Below are positions 20,434 to 30,549 of a stretch of 43,887 nt of DNA, in pieces; positions within the stretch are counted from its first letter, which is position 1, and the number at the start of each line of letters is the position of its first letter. Origin of the DNA: Burkholderiales bacterium (lineage in GTDB: Bacteria; Pseudomonadota; Gammaproteobacteria; Burkholderiales; SG8-39). A model generated the notes under the pieces. That model was given only the letters and a program-made list of their open reading frames with translations. It searched no databases and was not told the origin of the DNA. A program made the translations under genes and the position numbers. The stretch covers positions 1 to 43,887 of the forward strand of contig JACZJU010000286.1 of the NCBI GenBank assembly GCA_014860395.1. Reading direction: 5' to 3'.

Positions 20434-23400
20434 ATGTGGTTCACCCGCATCTCTATCAACAACCCGGTTTTCGCCACCATGATGATGGCGGCGTTTCTGG
20501 TGCTGGGCCTGTTCTCCTACCAGCGGCTCGCGGTCGAGCAGTTTCCGAACATCAATTTCCCGGTGGTCGTGGTGCAGACCGAGTATCCGGGGGCTTCTCC
20601 GGAAACCGTCGAAACGGACATCAGCCGCAAGATCGAGGAAGCGATCAACACCATCAGCGGGATAAAGACGCTTTCTTCGCGCTCCTACGAAGGCCTGTCC
20701 GTCGTAATCGCCGAGTTCGATCTCACCGTCGATCCCGCGGTCGCCGCACAGGATGTGCGCGAGAAGGTGGCGGTGGTCAAGGTCGGCTTCCGCAAGGAAG
20801 TGAAGGAGCCGCGCGTCACGCGCTTCAACCCGGACGATCTACCTATCGTGTCGCTCGCACTGCGCTCGGACAGCCGGCCGCTGCGGGAAATCACCACGCT
20901 CGCCGATCAGGTTGTGAAAAAGCGCGTCGAGACGGCGCGCGGCGTCGGCCAGGCCACCCTGGTGGGCGGGGTAAAGCGCGAAATCCAGATTTTCCTCAAG
21001 CCCGCCGAAATGGAATCCCTGAGCGTGGGCATCGATCAAGTGATCGCCGCCGTGCGCAGCGAAAACCAGGAACTGCCCGCGGGCGCAGTCACCACGCGCG
21101 AGTCGGAAAAACTGGTGCAGGTGCAGGGGCGCATCATCCGGCCGGATCAGTTCGACCGCATCATCGTCGCACGCCGCGGCGGCCAGCCGGTCTACCTGTC
21201 GCAGGTCGCGACCGTGGTCGACGGGCAGGAGGAGGAGGAAAGCGCGGCGCTGGTGAACGGCAAACGCGTCGTATCGCTGGACATCATCAAATCGCAGAGC
21301 GCCAACACCATCGACACAGTGGACAACGTCCTGGAGGTGGTGGCCACACTGAAAAAGCAGCTGCCCGCCGGCGTCACGCTGGAGGTGGTGCGCGACACCT
21401 CGCGCGGCATCCGCAACTCGGTCAACAACGTGAAGCACACGCTGCTCGAAGGCGCGGCGCTCACCATCCTCATCGTGTTCCTGTTCCTCAACTCCTGGCG
21501 CAGCACGGTGATCACAGGGCTCACGCTGCCGATTTCGCTGATCGGCACCTTCCTCGTGATGTATGCGGCGGGCTTCACCATCAACATGCTCACGCTGATG
21601 GCGATGAGCCTGTGCGTCGGTCTGTTGATCGACGACGCCATCGTGGTGCGCGAAAACATCGTGCGCCACCTCGCCATGGGCAAGACCCATCACGATGCAG
21701 CGCTGGAGGGCACCCGGGAAATCGGCCTGGCGGTGATGGCAACGACATTTTCCATCGTCGCGGTGTTCCTGCCCGTGGGCTTCATGGGCGGCATCATCGG
21801 CAGGTTCTTTCATCAATTCGGCATCACCGTGGCGGCGGCGGTGCTGCTGTCGATGTTCGTCAGCTTCACCCTCGACCCGATGCTGTCTTCGATCTGGTAC
21901 GACCCGGCGGCGCACGGCGTGCACGGCAAGGGCTGGTTCGCGCGCATGCTCTCCTGGAACGAACAGGCGATCCAGCGCGTCAGTGTGCGCTATTCGGCGC
22001 TGCTTTCCTGGTCGCTTGCGCACAGAAGGAGCGTGATCGCGATCGCCCTGGCGAGTTTTCTCGTCGCCTTCGCACTGGTGCCGAAGATAGGCTCGGAATT
22101 CGTGCCCGAGGCCGACTTGGCTGAAATCATGGTGCAATTGAACACCCCGGTGGGGTCTTCGCTCGAATTCACCCAAAGCAAGGTGCAGCAGGCCGAGGCC
22201 GCGCTGCGCGAGTTTCCAGAGGTGATTTACACCTACGCCACGGTGAACACCGGAACCACACCGGGAAAAAATTACGCCACCATTTTCGTCAGGCTGCTGG
22301 ATCGTGGCCAACGCGCCGCCACGCTGAAGCAACTGCAAAAACCGATGCGCCTGCGCCTGCAGCAAATCGCCGGCGTTGAAGTCACCAACCTCGGCGTCTA
22401 CGCCCCGGTCGGCAGCGGCAAGCCGCTGCAGGTCTCGGTACAAGGTGCGGACATGGCTGAAATCGAGCGGCTGTCGCAGGAGGTGAAGAAGGTCATGGCG
22501 AAAATCGACGGCCTGGTGGATATCGATTCCAGCCTCAAGGCGGCCAAGCCCACCGTGGCGGTGCGCGTCAACCGCGAACTCGCAAGCGACCTCGGCGTGG
22601 GGGTGGGCAAAATCGGCGAGGCGCTGCGGCCGCTGCTCGCGGGCGAAGCGGTCTCGAGCTGGAGGGCGCCCGACGACGAGAACTACGACGTCAAGGTGCG
22701 GCTGGCTAAAGGCGAACGCGAAAACCGCGGGGATCTGGGGCGCATTTACATCGCCAGCAACCAGATCGGCGCCGACGGCAGCCCGAAAATGGTGGCGCTG
22801 CGGCAGGTCGCCGATTTCGTGCCCACCCTGGGCGCCACGCAGATCAACCGCAAGGACCTGACGCGCGAAGTGCTGGTCACCGCGAATGCACTCGGCCGGC
22901 CGGCGGGCGACCTGGGCAAGGAGATCATTGCGCAACTGGCGAAGATTCCGACCCAGCCGGGCTATCGCTTCGTCATGGGCGGCTCGACCAAGGACATCCA
23001 GGAGACCATGGGCTATGCGCTGTCGGCGCTGCTTTTGGCTGTGATCTTCATTTACCTGATACTCGCCAGCCAGTTCGGCTCCTTTCTGCAGCCGGTGGCG
23101 ATCATGATGTCGCTGCCGCTGTCCCTGATCGGAGTGCTGCTCGCGCTTCTGATCGCGCGCTCGACGCTGAACATTTTCTCCATCATCGGCTTCGTTATGC
23201 TGATGGGCCTGGTGACCAAAAACGCGATTTTGCTGGTGGACTTCACCAACCAGTTGCGCGCCGCAGGCCGGGAACGAACGCAAGCCATTCTCGAGGCCGG
23301 GCGCATCCGGCTGCGACCGATCCTGATGACGACCTTCGCCATGGTGTTCGGCATGATTCCGCTGGCGCTGGGCATAGGCGAAGGCTCGGAACAGCGCGCG

Positions 23401-23577
23401 CCGATGGGACATGCCGTGATCGGCGGCATCATTACTTCCACCCTGCTGACGCTGGTGGTGGTGCCGGTGATCTACACGTATCTGGACGATCTTGCACGCT
23501 GGGCGCAGACCAAATTCGGGTCCGGAGCGGCTGCGGATGCGGCACGCCCCAGGCGTGATGTGCAGGGCGCTGCCTAG
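20434..23577 (+). CDS. RND efflux transporter permease (AcrB/MdtB/CzcA-like HAE family)
   Basis: 1047 aa; [56 protein letters not shown] motifs. Confidence 0.96.
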   Translation: MWFTRISINNPVFATMMMAAFLVLGLFSYQRLAVEQFPNINFPVVVVQTEYPGASPETVETDISRKIEEAINTISGIKTLSSRSYEGLSVVIAEFDLTVDPAVAAQDVREKVAVVKVGFRKEVKEPRVTRFNPDDLPIVSLALRSDSRPLREITTLADQVVKKRVETARGVGQATLVGGVKREIQIFLKPAEMESLSVGIDQVIAAVRSENQELPAGAVTTRESEKLVQVQGRIIRPDQFDRIIVARRGGQPVYLSQVATVVDGQEEEESAALVNGKRVVSLDIIKSQSANTIDTVDNVLEVVATLKKQLPAGVTLEVVRDTSRGIRNSVNNVKHTLLEGAALTILIVFLFLNSWRSTVITGLTLPISLIGTFLVMYAAGFTINMLTLMAMSLCVGLLIDDAIVVRENIVRHLAMGKTHHDAALEGTREIGLAVMATTFSIVAVFLPVGFMGGIIGRFFHQFGITVAAAVLLSMFVSFTLDPMLSSIWYDPAAHGVHGKGWFARMLSWNEQAIQRVSVRYSALLSWSLAHRRSVIAIALASFLVAFALVPKIGSEFVPEADLAEIMVQLNTPVGSSLEFTQSKVQQAEAALREFPEVIYTYATVNTGTTPGKNYATIFVRLLDRGQRAATLKQLQKPMRLRLQQIAGVEVTNLGVYAPVGSGKPLQVSVQGADMAEIERLSQEVKKVMAKIDGLVDIDSSLKAAKPTVAVRVNRELASDLGVGVGKIGEALRPLLAGEAVSSWRAPDDENYDVKVRLAKGERENRGDLGRIYIASNQIGADGSPKMVALRQVADFVPTLGATQINRKDLTREVLVTANALGRPAGDLGKEIIAQLAKIPTQPGYRFVMGGSTKDIQETMGYALSALLLAVIFIYLILASQFGSFLQPVAIMMSLPLSLIGVLLALLIARSTLNIFSIIGFVMLMGLVTKNAILLVDFTNQLRAAGRERTQAILEAGRIRLRPILMTTFAMVFGMIPLALGIGEGSEQRAPMGHAVIGGIITSTLLTLVVVPVIYTYLDDLARWAQTKFGSGAAADAARPRRDVQGAA

Positions 23578-23709
23578 GCTGGCGCAGCCGCAAGCCCTGC
23601 CGCCCGGGCTGCCGAGGCCGCGCAGGGTATGTGACAAGCGTCACAAGAAAGCCGCGCAAACGATGCTAAAATCTGCCTTCGTCTACTTACCTAAGCGAGC
23701 CGATCTGCC

Positions 23710-24372
23710 ATGACTGCGATGAGCGTCGAACAAGCCCGTTTGAACATGATCGAGTACCAAATCCGCCCCTGGGAAGTGCTGGACCAGGACGTGCTGGACC
23801 TGCTCTACGCGGTCAAGCGCGAGGATTTCGTGCCCCCAGCCTACGGCATGCTGGCGTTCTCGGACCTGGAGATTCCCATAGGCCAGGGTGAGCGCATGTG
23901 GCCGCCCAAGCTCGAGGCGCGCGTGCTGCAGGAGCTCGCGGTCAAGCCAACCGATCAGATCCTCGAAATCGGTACCGGTTGCGGCTATTTCACCGCGCTG
24001 CTGGCGCACCGCGCACAGCATGTTTACAGCGTGGAAATCAATGCGGAATTGAAAGCTTCGGCTGAGGCCAATCTGCGCCGGGCCGGCGTGGCCAACGTGA
24101 CGCTGGAACTCGGCGACGGCGCGCGCGGCTGGACCAAACACGCACCTTACGACATCATCGTGCTCACCGGCTCTACGCCGGAACTGCCGCAACAATTTCT
24201 GCAGCAAATGAAAGCCGGCGCGCGCCTGTTCGCCGTTGTCGGCAAACCGCCGGTGATGGCCGCGCGGCTGGTCACCTGCACCGGCGAGGGGGTGTATAAC
24301 TCCATCGATCTGCTGGAAACGCAGATTGCGCCGCTCACGAACGCGCTCGAAGGCGAGCGCTTCAGCTTCTGA
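23710..24372 (+). CDS. pcm: Protein-L-isoaspartate O-methyltransferase
   Basis: MIEYQIRPWEVLD, SAM motif ILEIGTGCGYFTALLA. Confidence 0.88.
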   Translation: MTAMSVEQARLNMIEYQIRPWEVLDQDVLDLLYAVKREDFVPPAYGMLAFSDLEIPIGQGERMWPPKLEARVLQELAVKPTDQILEIGTGCGYFTALLAHRAQHVYSVEINAELKASAEANLRRAGVANVTLELGDGARGWTKHAPYDIIVLTGSTPELPQQFLQQMKAGARLFAVVGKPPVMAARLVTCTGEGVYNSIDLLETQIAPLTNALEGERFSF

Positions 24373-24374
24373 CC

Positions 24375-24698
24375 ATGACGCAGATCACACCGCAGCTGCT
24401 GCAGCAATGGCTCGCCGATCGCAGTCGCAAGCCGCCCGTCTTGCTCGACGTGCGTGAGCCTTGGGAATACCGCACCTGCCGCATCGAGGGATCTACGCTG
24501 GCGCCGATGAACACCATACCGGCGCGGGCGCAGGAGTTTGATCCCGAGAACGATACCGTGCTGATCTGCCATCACGGCGTGCGCAGTTACCAGGTCGGGC
24601 TGTTCCTGGAGCGCCACGGTTTTTCCAATCTGTACAACCTGCAAGGCGGGGTAAATGCCTGGGCCGACCAGGTCGAACCCGCAATGCCAAGATACTGA
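24375..24698 (+). CDS. Rhodanese-like domain protein
   Basis: LLDVREPWEYRTCRIEGSTLAPM; active-site loop CHHGVRS. Confidence 0.9.
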   Translation: MTQITPQLLQQWLADRSRKPPVLLDVREPWEYRTCRIEGSTLAPMNTIPARAQEFDPENDTVLICHHGVRSYQVGLFLERHGFSNLYNLQGGVNAWADQVEPAMPRY

Positions 24699-24705
24699 GC
24701 CCGAC

Positions 24706-26034
24706 ATGAAACGACACGCGATCTTCCTCGCCATACTTGCATTCAGCCAGCCGCTTGCCGCCGCGGATCTGCTGCAGACTTACCGCGAGGCGCGTGCCAA
24801 CGACCCGGTATATGCCTCGGCGCGGGCCGCGCGCGACGCGGGGCGCGAAAGCCTGCCGCAGGGACAGGCCGTGCTGCGGCCGACGATAGGCGCCAGCGCC
24901 TCGACCCAGATGAACTACGTAGACATCGATTACCGCGCCGCGCTGCCGTCCTCTACGCGCGAAGGCAACACCAACAGCTGGGGCGTGTCGCTGACGCAGC
25001 CCCTGTTCAACTGGCAGAGCTACATGGTGTACAAGGAAGCCGGCTTCAAAGTGGCTCAGGCCGAAGCCGCCTTCGGGCAAGTGGCGCAGGACCTGATCGT
25101 GCGCGTGGCCCAGGCATATTTCGACGTGCTCGCCTCCCAGGACACCCTGGCGTTCATCCAGGCGCAGAAAATCGCCATCTCCGAGCAACTGGCTCAGGCC
25201 AAGCGCAACTTCGAGGTAGGCACCGCCACCATCACCGACACGCACGAGGCGCAGGCGCGCTTCGACCTTGCCGGCAGCCAGGAAATCGCCGCGCAAAGCG
25301 ACCTCGAAATCAAGAAAAACGCGCTGCAGCAGATCATCGGCAAGTTCCCCGACAGGCTCGTCCCGCTCAAACCGGCGACCGAACTCAGCCCGCCCAAACC
25401 AAATGTGATGGATCAGTGGGTAGCCAGTGCTGAAGAACAGAATTACGCAGTGCGCATACAGCAGGCCGCGCTGGAGATCGCCTCGCGCGAGATCGAGCGC
25501 AGCCGCGCCGGCCACTATCCCACACTCAATTTAGTGGGTAGCTACGGCAAGAATTCCTCCAGCTTCAGTACCGTCGGCACCACGAGCATTGGCACCGACA
25601 GCACCAGCACCAGCGTCGGATTGCAGCTTGCGATCCCCCTGTATTCGGGCGGCGGCACCAATTCCCTGGTGCGCCAGGCGATAGCGAATCAGGAAAAAGC
25701 GCGCCAGGACCTGGAGAATGCGCGCCGCAGCGCCGCGCTCGCGGTGCGTCAGGCCTACCTCGGCGTCAGCAACGGCATCGCGCAAGTGGGTGCGCTGGAG
25801 CAGGCGCTCGTTTCCAGCCAGAGCGCGCTGGATTCGAACAAGCTCGGCTATGAGGTGGGCGTGCGCATCAACATCGATGTGCTGAACGCGCAGCAGCAGC
25901 TGTACTCAACCGAGCGCGATCTATCCAAAGCGCGCTACGACACGCTGGTGAACGGGCTCCGGCTCAAGGCCGCAGCAGGCACGCTGACCGAGGACGACCT
26001 GGAAGAGGTCAACCGCCTGCTGGGTACTAGTTAG
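24706..26034 (+). CDS. tolC: TolC-family outer membrane efflux protein
   Basis: Signal peptide, DLLQTYREARANDPVYASARAARDAGRE, Ala/Gln-rich helical repeats. Internal ATG preferred over the track start. Confidence 0.93.
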   Translation: MKRHAIFLAILAFSQPLAAADLLQTYREARANDPVYASARAARDAGRESLPQGQAVLRPTIGASASTQMNYVDIDYRAALPSSTREGNTNSWGVSLTQPLFNWQSYMVYKEAGFKVAQAEAAFGQVAQDLIVRVAQAYFDVLASQDTLAFIQAQKIAISEQLAQAKRNFEVGTATITDTHEAQARFDLAGSQEIAAQSDLEIKKNALQQIIGKFPDRLVPLKPATELSPPKPNVMDQWVASAEEQNYAVRIQQAALEIASREIERSRAGHYPTLNLVGSYGKNSSSFSTVGTTSIGTDSTSTSVGLQLAIPLYSGGGTNSLVRQAIANQEKARQDLENARRSAALAVRQAYLGVSNGIAQVGALEQALVSSQSALDSNKLGYEVGVRINIDVLNAQQQLYSTERDLSKARYDTLVNGLRLKAAAGTLTEDDLEEVNRLLGTS

Positions 26035-26099
26035 AACCAGAAAATCAGGCGCCACGCGGCGAGGGTAGCAGGATCCCTCAAGCCATTGTGGCTAAGCTT

Positions 26100-26123
26100 G
26101 CGCGGGCGGCGTCCCGCCCGCGC
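26100..26123. repeat. GC-rich hairpin, 10-bp stem and 4-nt loop
   Basis: GCGCGGGCGG-CGTC-CCGCCCGCGC. Confidence 0.85.
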
Positions 26124-26124
26124 G

Positions 26125-26175
26125 GATCGCCGATCGCGTACGGATGAAAAGCACATCCGTACGCGATCGGCGATC
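26125..26175. repeat. Perfect 22-bp stem, 7-nt loop hairpin (copy A)
   Basis: GATCGCCGATCGCGTACGGATG-AAAAGCA-CATCCGTACGCGATCGGCGATC. Confidence 0.97.
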
Positions 26176-26217
26176 TTGGTATAGAAGCAACCCGAAGCTC
26201 TGCCTGTTTTTATCCAG

Positions 26218-26268
26218 AACCGTGTTTTTCGTGCGGATGCGCTTTTCATCCGCACGAAAAACACGGTT
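26218..26268. repeat. Perfect 22-bp stem, 7-nt loop hairpin (copy B)
   Basis: AACCGTGTTTTTCGTGCGGATG-CGCTTTT-CATCCGCACGAAAAACACGGTT. Confidence 0.97.
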
Positions 26269-26297
26269 GGCGCGCGTAGCGCGCAATGGCCGCCAGT

Positions 26298-27557
26298 CTA
26301 GGTCGGCGGCAGCAGCCTCTCGCAGATTGCCAGGTTGCGCGCCGTCGCCCCCTGATGCGCGCGGCTGAAAGAGAGCGCCGCCTGCGACATGCGCTTCAGC
26401 GCAGCCTGATCCGCTAGCAGCTCCGCCGCCCGCTCTGCCAGCGCGGCCGCATCGGCGACTTCGATCGCAGCGCCCGCCACCAATGCCAGCCTGGACGCTT
26501 CGGCGAAGTTGTACATATGCAGACCGAACAGCAGCGGCCGGCCCACCGCGCAGGCCTCGATCAGATTCTGCCCACCGTAAGGCAACAAACTGCCACCGAT
26601 GAATGCCAGGTCGCAGGCCGCATAGTAGGCCGCCATTTCCCCCATGCTGTCGCCTAGCAACACGCGGCAATCGGGCGGCACGGAGGAATTTTCGCTGCGA
26701 CGCAGGTAGGACAGCTTGCGCTTTTCCAGCAAGGCCGCGACCTCGCCGAAGCGCTGCGGATGGCGCGGTACCAGCAGCAACAGCAGTCCCTCTATGCCGA
26801 TGCGGGCAAACGCATCCAGGACCAATTCTTCCTCGCCCTCGCGCGTGCTCGCGGCGAGCAGTACCAGCCGCGGACCGATGCGCTGCTTGATTTCCGCACC
26901 CAGCGCGAGCAGTTGCTGCGGCGGGACGACATCGAACTTGAGATTGCCGGTAACCTCCACGGCCGATGCGCCCAATTGCTCCAAGCGCCGCGCATCCTCG
27001 GGCGTTTGCGCGCTGATCGCCGAGAGCCGAACCAGCGCGGCGCGCGTCAGCGGCGCCACCAGTCGATAGCCGCGCGCTGATTTTTCCGACATGCGCGCAT
27101 TGGCTAAGAGCAGCGGCACGCCCAGGCGCGCACATCCCTCGACCAAATTGAACCAGATTTCGGTTTCCATGAGGATGCCCAAGCGCGGTTTGAAGCGTTG
27201 CAGAAAACGCGCCACCGCGCCGGGATAGTCATAGGGCAGGTAGACGATGGTCGCCGCATCGCCGAATAGCTGCTGCGCAGTCTCCCGTCCAGTGGGTGTC
27301 ATCTGCGTGAGCAACAGCTCATGCCCGGAATAGCGCGCAGCCAGCGCGCGCACCAGCGGCTCGGCCGCGCGCGTTTCGCCCACCGACACCGCGTGCAACC
27401 AGATCACCGGCCGCGTGGGCCTCGCCTGATACCAACCGAAGCGCTCGGCGATGTGCTCGCGGTAGGCTGGCTGACGCCGGCCGCGCCACCACAGATGCAC
27501 GAGCGCCCAAGGCAACAGCAGCCACAGCAGCAGTCGATAGCCCAGGCGCCAAATCAT
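26298..27557 (-). CDS. waaA: 3-deoxy-D-manno-octulosonic acid transferase
   Basis: GERFGWYQ, IWLHAVSVGETRAAEPLVRAL, DYPGAVARFLQRFKPRLGILMETEIW, YGGQNLIEACAVGRPLLFG. Confidence 0.95.
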   Translation of the reverse strand: MIWRLGYRLLLWLLLPWALVHLWWRGRRQPAYREHIAERFGWYQARPTRPVIWLHAVSVGETRAAEPLVRALAARYSGHELLLTQMTPTGRETAQQLFGDAATIVYLPYDYPGAVARFLQRFKPRLGILMETEIWFNLVEGCARLGVPLLLANARMSEKSARGYRLVAPLTRAALVRLSAISAQTPEDARRLEQLGASAVEVTGNLKFDVVPPQQLLALGAEIKQRIGPRLVLLAASTREGEEELVLDAFARIGIEGLLLLLVPRHPQRFGEVAALLEKRKLSYLRRSENSSVPPDCRVLLGDSMGEMAAYYAACDLAFIGGSLLPYGGQNLIEACAVGRPLLFGLHMYNFAEASRLALVAGAAIEVADAAALAERAAELLADQAALKRMSQAALSFSRAHQGATARNLAICERLLPPT

Positions 27558-28519
27558 GCCGCGTTCCTGCCCACTAGCTCACGCATCGCTGCCAGTACCT
27601 CGTCCACCTCGGGTACCACACCGGCATCGCCCAGGTTGCGCACCGGTGCTCCGGGTCCCGCGTATACGCCGGTGAGTCCGGGATGCGTGCGACAGTAGAT
27701 CGCCACCACCGGCCGCCCCAGCGCCGCTGCCAGATGGGTGAGCCCGGTATCGACGCCGATCACCACCTGCGCGCCGGCAAGCAAGCTCGCCACGCCGGGG
27801 ATACCGAGCGCGGGCGGCACGGTCGCATCTGGCAGTGCGCGCGCGAGGCGCTCGCTGCGCGCGTGCTCCGCGGCGTCGCCCCAGGGCAGCATCAGCGCAT
27901 ATCCCTGCCGCGCGAGTTCGCCCCCGAGCTGCACCCACTTCTGCTCGGGCCATAGCTTGTCGGCGCGGCTGGTCGAATGCAGCAGCATGCAATAGGGCCT
28001 GGACTCGGCCGCAGTCGCGGATGCGGTGATGCCATACTCGATAGCAGACGGCAGTTCGTAGCCCAGGGCCAGGGCCGCAAGCCGCCGGTTGCGCATGACC
28101 GCGTGCAAATCGCGCGCCACCACATGAGTGACATCGTAGAACCTCGCTGCCAGCGGCTCGCGCGCACTGGCCGCGGCATAACCGTGGCGCGTGCCGGAAG
28201 CCGCTCGTGCCAGAAGCGCGCTTTTGATCAAACCCTGGGTGTCGATGACATAGTCGTAGCGCATGCCCGACAGGGCATGGCGGAACTGGCCGAACTCGCG
28301 CCAGTGCGCCGGCTTGAACACATTCCCGCGCCAGCGCCGCAGCGCCACCGAAATCGCGCGGCGCACGCCCGGATGCATGCCGACGATGTCGCGGTACGCT
28401 TCCTCCACCACCCAGTCGATGCGCGCGCGCGGGAAGCGCGCGCGGATGTCGCTCACCACCGGCAGGTTGTGCACCACGTCGCCGAGGGAGGACGTCTTGA
28501 TCAGCAGGATATTGGGCAT
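27554..28519 (-). CDS. waaC: Lipopolysaccharide heptosyltransferase I
   Basis: ILLIKTSSLGDVVHNLPVVSDIRARFPRARIDWVVEE, GVDTGLTHLAAALGRPVVAIY; overlaps waaA by ATGA. Confidence 0.93.
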   Translation of the reverse strand: MPNILLIKTSSLGDVVHNLPVVSDIRARFPRARIDWVVEEAYRDIVGMHPGVRRAISVALRRWRGNVFKPAHWREFGQFRHALSGMRYDYVIDTQGLIKSALLARAASGTRHGYAAASAREPLAARFYDVTHVVARDLHAVMRNRRLAALALGYELPSAIEYGITASATAAESRPYCMLLHSTSRADKLWPEQKWVQLGGELARQGYALMLPWGDAAEHARSERLARALPDATVPPALGIPGVASLLAGAQVVIGVDTGLTHLAAALGRPVVAIYCRTHPGLTGVYAGPGAPVRNLGDAGVVPEVDEVLAAMRELVGRNAA

Positions 28520-28584
28520 ACGCGAGGGAAGGAGCGCCTGGCTTTGTTAGAATAGCCGCAGCGAATTATAAGGTATCCTGAATT

Positions 28585-29337
28585 TTGTCCCGCCCGGCCC
28601 TTTCCGTCGTCATCATTGCCAAGAACGCCGCGGCCCAGCTCGGCGCCTGCCTGGAGAGCGCGTCGTTTGCGGACGAAATCTTGGTGGTCGACTCCGGCTC
28701 GAGTGACGGTACCGCCGAACTCGCCGCCGAGCGCGGCGCCCGCGTGGTGCAAAAAGAGTGGCTGGGCTTCGGCGCGCAGAAGCAATTCGCCGTCGAAGCC
28801 GCGCGCAACGACTGGGTGCTGTGCCTGGATGCCGACGAGCGCGTGAGCGCAGACTTGCGCGCGAGCATCCTGGCGGAGCTGGCAGCGCCCGCGGTGTCGG
28901 CTTATGCCATGCCGCGCTGCAATCGTTTCATGGGACGCTGGCTCAGACATGGCGAGGGCTATCCGGACTGGAGCCTGCGCCTGTTTGATCGGCGGCGAGC
29001 GCGCTGGAGCAACGACCCGGTGCATGAAAAAGTGTTGACCGACACACCCGTAGTACGCCTTAAAGGGGATCTGTTGCACGATTCAGCCGAGAGCCTGGCC
29101 GGCTATCTGGACAAGCAGAACCGCTATACCAGCATGCAGGCCGAAGTGCTGTTCAAGGCGGGCAAACGCGCGGGCGTGGCGCAGCTGCTGCTGTCGCCGG
29201 CGCTGCGCTTTCTCAAATTCTATTTCCTGCGTCTGGGTTTTCTCGATGGCACCGCCGGCCTGGTGCATATCGTCATCGGTTGCTGCAACAGCTTTCACAA
29301 ATACGCCAAGCTGATGGCGCTGCAGCGCGGCAGTTGA
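28585..29337 (+). CDS. GT2-family LPS core glycosyltransferase (WaaE/KdtX-like)
   Basis: LSVVIIAKNAAAQLGACLESASFADEILVVDSGSSDGT, LCLDADERVS. TTG start. Confidence 0.88.
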   Translation: MSRPALSVVIIAKNAAAQLGACLESASFADEILVVDSGSSDGTAELAAERGARVVQKEWLGFGAQKQFAVEAARNDWVLCLDADERVSADLRASILAELAAPAVSAYAMPRCNRFMGRWLRHGEGYPDWSLRLFDRRRARWSNDPVHEKVLTDTPVVRLKGDLLHDSAESLAGYLDKQNRYTSMQAEVLFKAGKRAGVAQLLLSPALRFLKFYFLRLGFLDGTAGLVHIVIGCCNSFHKYAKLMALQRGS

Positions 29338-29474
29338 CTGGAGCCGCGCGCGCGGGTTCACCAGCCTGGTCTGTCTAAACAACTCAAGCCACTGAACCAC
29401 CTGGAAATTGCGGCTATACTCGGCAGCAACTCCGGATTAAACCTGCGAACTGCTTTCGCACTATCGACACCACC

Positions 29475-30530
29475 TTGAGCACTAGCGACACCCTGGATCC
29501 TAGCCGCATCCGCCGCGTACTGGTCACCAAGCTGCGCCACCACGGCGATGTGCTGCTGGCCAGCCCGGTCCTCGGTGCGCTCAAACGGCAGCTGCCGCAA
29601 GCCGAGATCGACGCCCTGGTGTACCAGGACACGCGCGACATGCTGTCTGGGCACCCGGCGCTGAGCCGGTTGCACCTGCTCACCAAGCGCGGTTCCCTGC
29701 GCGAAGAGTGGCGCTTGCTCCAGGCCCTGCGATCGCGCGGCTATGACCTCATGGTCCACCTCACCAGCAGCGCGCGCGGCGCCTGGCTGGCGCGAGTATT
29801 GAAGCCGGCGGTCTCGGTGGCGCCGAAGCACCCAGGCAGGCTATATCGCAACAGCTTTACCCATCTTTACGCGCAAGCCAACGCGCGCCACATGGTCGAA
29901 TGCAATCTGGATGCGCTGCGCCGCATCGGACTTTGGCCGGAGGCAGCGGACAAGAAATTGGTATTGGTCGCAGGTGCGGACGCAGACCGCGCCGCCGAAA
30001 AACACCTGCGCGATCTCGGCCTAGCAGCCGGCAAGTTCATCATGATCCACCCGAGCTCGCGCTGGCAGTTCAAGTGCTGGCCCGAGGAAAAAGTGGCGGA
30101 GCTGGCGCTGCGCCTGGCCGAGCGCGGTCATCCCCTGCTCTTCACCAGCGGCCCCGACAGTCAGGAAACCGGAATGGTTCAACGCATTCTGGCGCGCCTG
30201 CCCTTCCCCGCCCCCAGCCTGGCGGGCAGACTGACGTTGAAAGAACTGGCCGCATTGACGGCGCGCGCGCGACTGTTCATCGGAATGGACTCGGCGCCCA
30301 TGCATATCGCCGCCGCCGTAGGCACGCCGGTGGTGGTGCTGTTCGGTCCGAGCGGCGCCGACATATGGGGCCCGTGGCAGGTGCCGGCCCGGGTCATCAC
30401 TTCGGACCATTCCTGCCGCCCCTGCGGCCTGGATGGCTGCGGCGGCAGCAAACGCAGCGACTGCCTGGAAATCATCCCGACCGAGCGCGTGCTGGGCGCG
30501 GCCCTGGAGCTGATGGAGCGGCCGCGTTGA
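29475..30530 (+). CDS. LPS heptosyltransferase III-like (GT9, WaaQ-like)
   Basis: VLVTKLRHHGDVLLASPVLGALKRQLPQAEIDALVY, GMDSAPMHIAAAVGTPVVVLFGPSG. Confidence 0.87.
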   Translation: MSTSDTLDPSRIRRVLVTKLRHHGDVLLASPVLGALKRQLPQAEIDALVYQDTRDMLSGHPALSRLHLLTKRGSLREEWRLLQALRSRGYDLMVHLTSSARGAWLARVLKPAVSVAPKHPGRLYRNSFTHLYAQANARHMVECNLDALRRIGLWPEAADKKLVLVAGADADRAAEKHLRDLGLAAGKFIMIHPSSRWQFKCWPEEKVAELALRLAERGHPLLFTSGPDSQETGMVQRILARLPFPAPSLAGRLTLKELAALTARARLFIGMDSAPMHIAAAVGTPVVVLFGPSGADIWGPWQVPARVITSDHSCRPCGLDGCGGSKRSDCLEIIPTERVLGAALELMERPR

Positions 30531-30549
30531 AAGCACTAGAACGCGCGGC

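Noticed and set aside
20839-23637. 932-aa minus-strand ORF opposite the RND permease gene
   Set aside because: Antisense open frame typical of GC-rich coding DNA; composition is His/Arg-rich with no domain motifs, while the + strand has a clear RND family protein.
23710-26034. pcm and rhodanese genes lying between the RND genes and tolC as an unusual insertion
   Set aside because: The pcm-rhodanese-tolC-waaA order is, to my knowledge, common in betaproteobacteria; the RND locus more likely sits next to it.
26031-26368. Small ORFs overlapping the hairpin cluster
   Set aside because: Their sequence is a translation of the palindromes and neighbouring DNA; no independent coding evidence.
28220-28236. 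TTTGATCAAA as a third FNR box
   Set aside because: Lacks the 4-nt spacer between half-sites and lies inside the waaC coding region.
28410-28445. GCGCGC-rich inverted repeat inside waaC
   Set aside because: Explained by Ala/Arg-rich codons in a GC-rich gene.
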